Below are positions 58,362 to 64,000 of a stretch of DNA of 64,000 nt, piece by piece. The position numbers were made by a program, and so were the translations under genes. Numbering within the stretch: the stretch's first letter is position 1; every line of letters begins with the position of its first letter. This DNA is from Tectiglobus sp965223355. Lineage in GTDB: Bacteria > Pseudomonadota > Alphaproteobacteria > Rhizobiales > Hyphomicrobiaceae. The notes under the pieces are model-generated. The model worked only from the letters and a program-made list of their open reading frames with translations. It had not been told where the DNA came from and did not search any database. Location of the stretch: the NCBI GenBank assembly GCA_965223355.1, contig CBDCWE010000003.1, positions 4,712,001 through 4,776,000 on the forward strand, read 5' to 3'.

Positions 58362-59876
58362 TTATCCGTTGTCGCGCTGGCGATCGGCTTGTGCCCGTTC
58401 GCGCGCGGCGATCAGCGCCGGAACATTTTCCTCCAGCCACTTTGTCACGATCGGGCGAAGCAACTCGGTCAGCGCACTCTCGATCGCACCGCTGTTGGGG
58501 TCGGGTGTGGTATTGGACTGATGCTCGGTGACGGTTGCTGCAGCCGCCGTCGCCGATTGCGCCGCCGCCGAAACGACAGCCAACGACGGCTCGTCTTCGC
58601 CAGGCTCGTCTTCGCCAGGCCTGTGTTCGCGTGGCGCGGCTACCGGTTGCACCTGTTGCACCGACATCTCCGGGATTATCGCCGTGACAGGCATGCCCGC
58701 CCGGCCCTCGGCGGCCTGCGCTTGATCGTCTGTCGGATCGCCCGACGACGTGGTTTGACGGGCCGAACCGGCATCGACCGCCAACGGCGAGGCTTGGACC
58801 ACAGCTGCTGCCACAGCGGCATCATCATCGTCAGCGCGCATATGCGGCAACGGTGCGGGCACATCATCGACGCGCGATGGGCGACCGCCGCGCGCGGCCT
58901 CGAAGACCTCCGGCTGGCCGCCAACATCGGCCTCAGAAGCCGTGCTATCACCAGACGCCGGTTCCGGCCGCGCTTCACCGACACCCTTGCGGGGTGCAGC
59001 CGAGACCGTGCCTGCAGGTGGTGAAAGCCCGAGCTCTTCGATTGGCTTGAGGCCCTGACTGGAAGCGACATCCGCGGTGTTTGCGGCGATTGGTTGGGCG
59101 GCCGGGCCGGTCGCTGCCGGAGCGCTATCCGCGGCCTGCGTCGGGGCGCTCTCGGTCGCCTGATCAGCGCCGGCGGCGGTCGCCTCGCCAGCCCCGTTCG
59201 CAGGTGCCGGCGTGTCCGTCACCGGTTGCCGCGGGCTGCTGTCCAATGATCCAAACCGGGAACTTGGCGACGGCTCAAACCCTCGCAATCTTGCGACGAG
59301 ATTGTTTTCAAAGTTTTCTGCCGGCGCCGCCGGCGGTGTCTCAGCCGGCGGGCTGACCGCTGCCAAGTCGGCAATACTGTCAGCAAGACTTGAAGTAGCT
59401 GAGACCGAGGCTGGACCCGGTTCCGAGCCGGCCGCATCTGCCGGCACGACCTCAGTCGCGGCGGCCGGTTCCGTTGGCTCAGGTGTTGGAGGCTCGGGTG
59501 CTGGGGGCTCGAGTGTTGAGGGCTTGGCTTGCGCAGCAGGCGGCGCGGGGGCTTGAGGCGCGGCTCGCGCAGCAGACGGCGTGGGGGCCAGCGAAACATC
59601 TGATGATAGCCGCCAATCGGCAGCGGGCGCGGACGTGGCTGGCGCGTCTTGGACCGGCACGGGATCTTGCCGCGGCGGCGCCGGGCCCGGAGTTTCGGGC
59701 GGCGGGTCTGCCAGCAGCTCCGACAAGTCGGCCAACGGCGGCGCGGCCGAGCCTGCTGGCGCCGGTTGCGGATCTGGCGCGCCGGCGCGGGCTGGAGGTT
59801 CCTCTGCGATAATCTTGCGAATGGACGCCAGTATCTCTTCCATGCTTGGCTCGGTTTGCTTTTCTGGCTTGTGCAT
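58362..59876 (-). CDS. popZ: PopZ-like polar organising protein (DUF2497), expanded
   Basis: PopZ forms a polar condensate that anchors chromosome origins and signalling proteins. The conserved N-terminal helix is SMEEILASIRKIIAEE (about residues 11-26). The C-terminal oligomerisation region is IESALTELLRPIVTKWLEEN VPALI (about residues 460-485). Between them lie some 430 residues rich in Pro, Ala, Glu, Asp and Ser, with short repeats such as PGEDEPGEDEP. The total of 504 residues greatly exceeds Caulobacter PopZ (177). The ATG at 59876 is chosen because the conserved part starts soon after. Placement between tolC and valS supports the call. Confidence 0.85.
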   Translation of the reverse strand: MHKPEKQTEPSMEEILASIRKIIAEEPPARAGAPDPQPAPAGSAAPPLADLSELLADPPPETPGPAPPRQDPVPVQDAPATSAPAADWRLSSDVSLAPTPSAARAAPQAPAPPAAQAKPSTLEPPAPEPPTPEPTEPAAATEVVPADAAGSEPGPASVSATSSLADSIADLAAVSPPAETPPAAPAENFENNLVARLRGFEPSPSSRFGSLDSSPRQPVTDTPAPANGAGEATAAGADQATESAPTQAADSAPAATGPAAQPIAANTADVASSQGLKPIEELGLSPPAGTVSAAPRKGVGEARPEPASGDSTASEADVGGQPEVFEAARGGRPSRVDDVPAPLPHMRADDDDAAVAAAVVQASPLAVDAGSARQTTSSGDPTDDQAQAAEGRAGMPVTAIIPEMSVQQVQPVAAPREHRPGEDEPGEDEPSLAVVSAAAQSATAAAATVTEHQSNTTPDPNSGAIESALTELLRPIVTKWLEENVPALIAARERAQADRQRDNG

Positions 59877-60182
59877 TCCCGAAGACTCCCCGATCATTCC
59901 AACGGCACCTGTGAACGCATCATCACATTCTGGTCGCAATCTAGCCGCGCCCCGAGACTCAGTCCACACGAGCACTCAACGGTCCACGACAAACGCGCCC
60001 GATACGCAGATACGACGGTCATATCGCATCTTTCAGCACTCGAGCGCGGCAAGGTTGAGGCAGCACACAGACGAATCTTTAGCGACGCTGCCGGTTGCCG
60101 GCCGCTGAGGCTCGCCCCAGGCGCAACATCGGCTGCGATCCGCGGCTTATCGGCGTTGCCCGGGACCAGCGATGAGCGTGGT
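59877..60182. other. Intergenic region upstream of popZ, nothing recognised
   Basis: No gene or repeat copy is seen in these 306 bases between the popZ start and the tolC stop. The popZ promoter should be here, but I see no clear boxes. Confidence 0.35.
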
Positions 60183-61667
60183 TCAGTCCTTCAGGGACCG
60201 ATCCCGAGCCTGGAAATGCTCACGCCGACCATCACGATGCGTGATGCTGATGCCGTGCCAACGGCGGCGCACGTCGTGATAGTGCGCTTCCGGATCATAG
60301 ATTTTGGACGCTAGTCTGAGATCCTGAACCGTCAGCCGCCCTGTCGATGACAGCACCTTGTAGGTGTTGACGACCAAATCTCTCCGGTTCGAGACCAGCG
60401 AAACCTGGGAATTCAACAATTCCTGCTCGGCATCGAGAACGTCCAGCAGCGTCCGCTGGCCGACCTTTTCCTCTTCACGCACCCCCGATAGCGCGATCCG
60501 GTTTGCTTCAACTTGAGACGTCGTCGAGCGCAACTGTGCCCGTGACGCATTGAGCTGCGCCCATGCTGAAATCAGCGTCTCCCGGGCTTTCGTGCGGGCC
60601 TGCTCGACCAACTGCATGGCGCGCACATGGAGATGCTTGGCCTGGCGAACCCGCGAACTGACCGCGCCGCGCTGATAGAACGGTACGCTCAAGGTCCCGG
60701 TAATGATGCCGGCTTCCGTTTGCCGCGTCGGCAGATCGCCGCCGCCGGTGAAGCGGTTTGAATATGATGCATCAATGTTGAACGTCGGCAGCCGCTCGCC
60801 GGCTATTTCATCGACACTGTAGCGCGCCGCCTGCTCATTGTAGAGGGCTGCCACGACACTTGGACTTTCCTGTTCAGCGCGCCGGCGTGCCTCGCTCAAC
60901 GCCCTTGGCAGCATCCCGAACGGCGGCTTTGGTTCGCGCAAGCGGCCCGGCATATGGCCGACCACCTGCTGGTAGTTGGCACGGCTCGACTTCAAGTTTG
61001 CCCGCGCCAGATCGAGATCCGAAACGGCCTGCGCACGCCGCGCCCGCGACTGCGCAACATCCGTCCGCGTCACTTCACCAACCGAGAACCGGTCCTGCGT
61101 GGCCTTGAGATCGCGTGACAGAACACGCACATTGTTCTCGCGCAGGCGCACAATGGCGGTATCGCGCACCACGTTCATGTAGGCGGTCACAGTGCTCAAC
61201 AGGACCGTCTGTTCGGTGTCTCGCAGCGTCTCGCGACCGGCCCGTACCGTCGCTTCGGCGGCACTGACGGCGTTCTGCGTGCGAAATCCGCGAAAAATCG
61301 GCTGATTGAAGTTGATGGAGACGCCGCGCGGATACGATTTTCCATCGCCGGTGCTGCTGCCTGGCGGCGGATCAGGCGTAACTTCGGTGCGCTGCACCGA
61401 GACGTCGGCCGAAGCGCCAATCGCGGGGCGGTAGTTTGACAGGGCCTGCGGCACCGTTTCATCGGTCGCACGCAGATTGGCGCGCTCAGCATCGAGCTGC
61501 GGATTGTGCCGATAGGCCGATCGCAGGGCATCGTTCAACGTTTCAGCCCGCACCCCGGTTGCAGAACCGGAAATCACCGACACCAATGCCCAGGCCAGCG
61601 CAACTCCGAGATGTGTCAGTTGACGCCAGCGCGATGTCACGGCCGTCTTTGAGTATCCAAACACCAT
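60183..61667 (-). CDS. tolC: TolC-family outer-membrane channel protein
   Basis: This is the outer-membrane exit duct of type I secretion and efflux. The protein has 494 residues. A signal-like segment (LTHLGVALAWALVSVISGSA then TGVRA) is followed by ETLNDALRSAYRHNPQLDAE RANLRATDE. The two long helical repeats come next (for example TAYMNVVRDTAIVRLRENNV and VGEVTRTDVAQSRARRAQAV; VGQRTLLDVLDAEQELLNSQ). The last is the classical TolC motif. AGGAG sits close to the ATG at 61667; a GTG one codon later is equally possible. It lies between pcm and popZ as in relatives. Confidence 0.92.
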   Translation of the reverse strand: MVFGYSKTAVTSRWRQLTHLGVALAWALVSVISGSATGVRAETLNDALRSAYRHNPQLDAERANLRATDETVPQALSNYRPAIGASADVSVQRTEVTPDPPPGSSTGDGKSYPRGVSINFNQPIFRGFRTQNAVSAAEATVRAGRETLRDTEQTVLLSTVTAYMNVVRDTAIVRLRENNVRVLSRDLKATQDRFSVGEVTRTDVAQSRARRAQAVSDLDLARANLKSSRANYQQVVGHMPGRLREPKPPFGMLPRALSEARRRAEQESPSVVAALYNEQAARYSVDEIAGERLPTFNIDASYSNRFTGGGDLPTRQTEAGIITGTLSVPFYQRGAVSSRVRQAKHLHVRAMQLVEQARTKARETLISAWAQLNASRAQLRSTTSQVEANRIALSGVREEEKVGQRTLLDVLDAEQELLNSQVSLVSNRRDLVVNTYKVLSSTGRLTVQDLRLASKIYDPEAHYHDVRRRWHGISITHRDGRREHFQARDRSLKD

Positions 61668-61948
61668 ATACTCCTGACAATGGATGCTCGCGCAACGAAA
61701 TGTCGACGCCAATCCAGCCTTGCCGCCCTCACCTGCACCTGCACTCACACGCGGCAAAGACAGTCATCTTAACGATTTCAACAGCTAAGCAAGCCACTTC
61801 CGATTCGAAAAGGTATTGTCATCCGCCGCCAGGACTTTGAACAATCAATTGTGGCGGCGATCACACATATCGACAGCTCGCAGCACGATCGCCGCTCGGC
61901 CATTATAGCCTCTTTTGCCAGCCCGCATAAATATTGACCCGCTTCACG
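61668..61948. other. tolC upstream region
   Basis: No gene is seen. The stretch is moderately AT-rich around 61770-61935 and should carry the tolC promoter. No repeat copy lies in it; the B-family copy begins at about 61949. Confidence 0.35.
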
Positions 61949-62081
61949 GGTTTCCAAAGGGCCGGCCCTTTGGTCGGGTTGTTAGGGTTGAAAACCCTAA
62001 CGTATCGCCGCTTGGCGGCGATCGATGAGGGGCTTTCAGCCCCTCAAACTCCCCGACCAGAGGCTCGCCCCTGGACCCCAG
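61949..62081. repeat. Repeat family B, copy 6 (inverted, compensated variant)
   Basis: On the minus strand the same five hairpins occur in the same order, but the sequences differ in matched fashion. CCAGGGGCGAGCCTCTGG is first. TTGAGGGGCTGAAAGCCCCTCA and ATCGCCGCCAAGCGGCGAT follow. TTAGGGTTTTCAACCCTAA replaces TTAAGGGC/GCCCTTAA. CCAAAGGGCCGGCCCTTTGG is last. The outer terminal repeats are not recognisable. Confidence 0.82.
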
Positions 62082-62125
62082 GCTTGCTCGGCGGTTGCCG
62101 CCGCGGCGGCGGCGCTGCGATGCCG

Positions 62126-62779
62126 TCAAAACACGAACACGGGCGCTCGTTCGAAACCCGGCAAGACATCGGCTGCGGCATCAAAAACGGTCCGGGCATC
62201 GAAATGCGCATCGAACCTTCGCCACTGCTTGACCCGGCCGTATCCCTCTTCGATGTGCACCGCAACCAACCGGCCGCCATCCTTCAACTGATCGAGCAGC
62301 TGCGGCGCCAGATCATGCACGGCACCGTTGACCAGGATCGCATCGTATGGCCCTTCGGCCTGATAGCCGGCCGCGAGCAGGCCGGTGACAATCACCGCAT
62401 TGTCGATCTCGGCAGCCTCAATCGCCGCTGCCGCCTGCTGTGCGAGCCGATCGTCGACTTCGAGGCCGACGACGGTCTGGGCGATATGGGCAAGCACCGC
62501 CGTGCTGTAACCGGTCGCACAGCCGATATCCAACACCAGATCCTCATCGCCGAGTTCGAGATGCTGGATCATCTTTGCCAGCACCCGCGGCGCCAGCAGC
62601 GCGCGCGCGCCGTCAAGCCGGATGGTGTCGTCCATATAGGCGATCGCGCGTTGCGCCTCGGGCACGAACAATTCACGCGCAACCGCGCGCATCGCTACCG
62701 GAATGCGGCGGTCGACGACATCGCTCGGGCGCACCTGACTTTCGACCATGTTGAAGCGCTGCAGCGCCGTATCGACCAT
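62126..62779 (-). CDS. pcm: Protein-L-isoaspartate O-methyltransferase family protein
   Basis: The protein has 217 residues. The N-terminal FNMVESQVRPSDVVDRRI matches the Pcm-like group found upstream of tolC in alphaproteobacteria. VLDIGCATGYSTAVLAHIAQ TVVGLEVD is the SAM-binding motif. AILVNGAVHDLAPQLLDQLK DGGRLVA is the post-motif region. The ATG at 62779 has AAGGGACGGG upstream. Pcm repairs damaged Asp/Asn residues by methylation. Some members of this subgroup lack firm proof of repair activity, so the symbol is by family and position. Confidence 0.87.
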   Translation of the reverse strand: MVDTALQRFNMVESQVRPSDVVDRRIPVAMRAVARELFVPEAQRAIAYMDDTIRLDGARALLAPRVLAKMIQHLELGDEDLVLDIGCATGYSTAVLAHIAQTVVGLEVDDRLAQQAAAAIEAAEIDNAVIVTGLLAAGYQAEGPYDAILVNGAVHDLAPQLLDQLKDGGRLVAVHIEEGYGRVKQWRRFDAHFDARTVFDAAADVLPGFERAPVFVF

Positions 62780-62966
62780 GTCCCGTCCCTTCGTCGCGAT
62801 CCTTTTGTTGCCGCTGCGCCGGCAACCGATCACATAGTGCACGAACCATTTGCGCAATCAACGCGACGTGTGATACATGGCGCCTTCGCTGCACGCCAAC
62901 CCACAAGTCAGGCCGGTTGCGCTGCAGCAACGCCGCGGCGGCAGTGATTGGCGCGGGCGTCAGGAC

Positions 62967-63040
62967 GGCCACGTGGCGGAGTGGTGACGCAGCGGACTGC
63001 AAATCCGTATACCCCGGTTCGATTCCGGGCGTGGCCTCCA
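62967..63040 (+). tRNA. tRNA-Cys (anticodon GCA)
   Basis: The acceptor GGCCACG pairs with CGTGGCC. The D arm follows, then the anticodon stem CGGA/TCCG with the loop around CTGCAAA (anticodon GCA). The T arm is CCCCGGTTCGATTCCGGG. The discriminator T is followed by an encoded CCA at 63038-63040. The total is 74 bases. Confidence 0.95.
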
Positions 63041-63055
63041 AGAAAAATCAAACGG

Positions 63056-63140
63056 TTAGATGATCGCCACTTTAGAGGCGAGCAACTTTCTGCCTTTATT
63101 CGGGATCGTTCCGATTCCGAATAAAGGCAGGTTGCTCTAA
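63056..63140. repeat. Repeat family A, copy 8 (short form, inverted)
   Basis: TTAGATGATCGCCACTTTAG opens it, and AAAGGCAGGTTGCTCTAA closes it. It has the first hairpin only, in reverse orientation, 15 bases after the tRNA-Cys gene. The hairpin could serve as the tRNA's terminator, but it is not followed by a T-run. Confidence 0.88.
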
Positions 63141-63279
63141 AACACTTGGGCAACGGTTGCGCGCATTGTGCTTGGCTCTTCGGGCTCATTGTCGGACAGC
63201 AGGCCGGGTCGCGCCCCGTCTGAAAAGCTTTCGCCCGTTATTCGGAGTTCGGTCCGCCTTCAAACAACGCCTGGCCGGT

Positions 63280-64000
63280 CTAATCCCGCCACTTGTTGCG
63301 CGGCGTAAAACCGGAAGCGGTGGCGGCGCGCGGCTCCGACACCCACAACGCGCGATCGGGATGCATGCCGCCGCCCTGGGTCGCCGGCACCGCCGAACGG
63401 CGCATGCGGTTGAGCAGGCGGGTATCGGCCTTTCCGCACGCCGGATGGATGCCGCCGTTGGCGCCGACCTCGGCCTCCCAGGCCTGTTTGCGCTTGGCTA
63501 GGATCGCCGCATCTTGGAGCACCGGGGCGCTGATCTCGTTGGTGTTGAGATCGATGACGATCTCATCACCGTCCGCGATGAACGCGATCGGCCCGCCCAG
63601 GGCTGCTTCCGGCCCGACATGACCAACCACCAGGCCGACCGAGCCGCCGGAGAAACGTGCATCCGTCATCAGGGCGACGACAATGTCGCGTTCCCGGCAC
63701 AGCGCCGTGATGCGCGATGTCGGGTCGAGTATCTCCGGCATCCCCGGCGCCCCGCTCGGGCCTTCGTAGCGCACGATCACCATGTCGTTGTTGTTGAAAC
63801 TGTCGGGTTGGTTGGACAGCGCATCGAGCAGGCGCTGCTCGCCTTCGAACACCCGCGCCGTGCCGCGGAACACGTTGTTTTCGAGCCCGGCTTCAACGCC
63901 GGCCAGCTTGAGGATCGCGCTGAACTCGGGCGACAGGTTGCCGCCCAGCACCCTGAGACCGCCGGTCGGCTTGTAGGGTGCTTTGACCGGATAGATGACC
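63280..64000 (-). CDS. IlvD/Edd-family dehydratase, C-terminal part (runs off the right edge)
   Basis: The visible 239 or so codons include PYKPTGGLRVLGGNLSPEFS, VIVRYEGPSGAPGMPEILDP, ALMTDARFSGGSVGLVVGHV GPEAA and LLNRMRRSAVPATQGGGMHP, diagnostic of the C-terminal swivelling domain of IlvD/Edd dehydratases. The end (SGFTPRNKWRD) marks a subgroup distinct from biosynthetic IlvD. The substrate may be a sugar acid or a branched dihydroxy acid. The N-terminal Fe-S domain is outside the window. The left edge carries the opposite end of a gene of the same family. Confidence 0.85.
   Translation of the reverse strand, partial: VIYPVKAPYKPTGGLRVLGGNLSPEFSAILKLAGVEAGLENNVFRGTARVFEGEQRLLDALSNQPDSFNNNDMVIVRYEGPSGAPGMPEILDPTSRITALCRERDIVVALMTDARFSGGSVGLVVGHVGPEAALGGPIAFIADGDEIVIDLNTNEISAPVLQDAAILAKRKQAWEAEVGANGGIHPACGKADTRLLNRMRRSAVPATQGGGMHPDRALWVSEPRAATASGFTPRNKWRD

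Noticed and set aside
1..64000. Prophage or plasmid as the overall nature of the window
   Set aside because: Only two phage-like genes and IS fragments occur, all within the first 3.5 kb. The rest is conserved chromosomal gene order with no replication, partition or capsid genes.

Overview
The window looks like a chromosomal segment of a GC-rich alphaproteobacterium, probably Rhodospirillales or a related order (inference). The main evidence is conserved alphaproteobacterial gene order. One block reads xthA-erpA-dgt-argS-SPOR protein-nagZ-scpA-scpB-tatA-tatB-tatC-serS-surE. A second reads pcm-tolC-popZ(DUF2497)-valS. There is no plasmid or phage replication gene, no CRISPR array and no rRNA. 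Two tRNAs are present, Pro(CGG) and Cys(GCA).

Layout. 1-3.5 kb is accessory DNA: the start of an IlvD/Edd dehydratase, a decayed IS3 transposase whose two halves flank a DUF2793 phage-type gene, and a small papain-like/C39-like protein. 3.6-9 kb holds small catabolic genes: a PdxA-type dehydrogenase with an amidohydrolase, a cytochrome c, a PhyH-type dioxygenase and a cyclase-family hydrolase. 9-13.3 kb carries ilvB and ilvN, separated by a glutathione S-transferase and a pile of mobile repeats. 13.5-22.7 kb contains miaA, serB, a Ca/Na antiporter, an ArsR-AHSA1-GST-DUF899 stress module, a thioesterase, a PhnD-like protein, another GST and an epimerase. 22.7-31.7 kb is a ten-gene, apparently LacI-controlled catabolic operon: MhpD-like hydratase, SDR, TIM-barrel isomerase, AroQ, crotonase, MaoC, CoA transferase, Gfo/Idh/MocA oxidoreductase and AroE. 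32-48.7 kb is the conserved housekeeping block, with an orphan ABC ATPase inserted between tatA and scpB. 49-55 kb holds a Sel1-repeat protein, a YjgN-M48 peptidase pair, a DUF2939 protein and a PaiB-like protein. 55-64 kb is valS-popZ-tolC-pcm, tRNA-Cys and the end of a second IlvD/Edd gene.

The most striking feature is three families of non-coding, highly structured interspersed repeats. Family A (8 copies) is a double hairpin of about 84-139 bp. Family B (6 copies) is a chain of up to five hairpins, about 130-186 bp. Family C (2 full copies plus at least 3 tips) is a 265-bp MITE with 27-bp terminal inverted repeats. Their outer ends usually coincide with CTAG (or TTAG/CTAA), as expected for TA-targeting IS630/mariner-type mobilisation. 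They stack end to end at shared CTAG sites. They repeatedly sit exactly at gene 3' ends and supply the stop codon (ilvB, ilvN, an AHSA1 gene, xthA) or a short C-terminal tail (crotonase, DUF2939, PaiB). Short 10-15 bp tandem triplications are a second recurring pattern.

Functionally, the housekeeping genes cover translation (serS, argS, valS, miaA), Tat export, chromosome condensation (scpAB), cell-pole and division proteins (PopZ, SPOR), dNTP and DNA repair (dgt, xthA), Fe-S assembly (erpA) and branched-chain amino acid synthesis. The accessory genes point to a heterotroph that degrades carboxylic and carbocyclic compounds; no substrate is assigned here.
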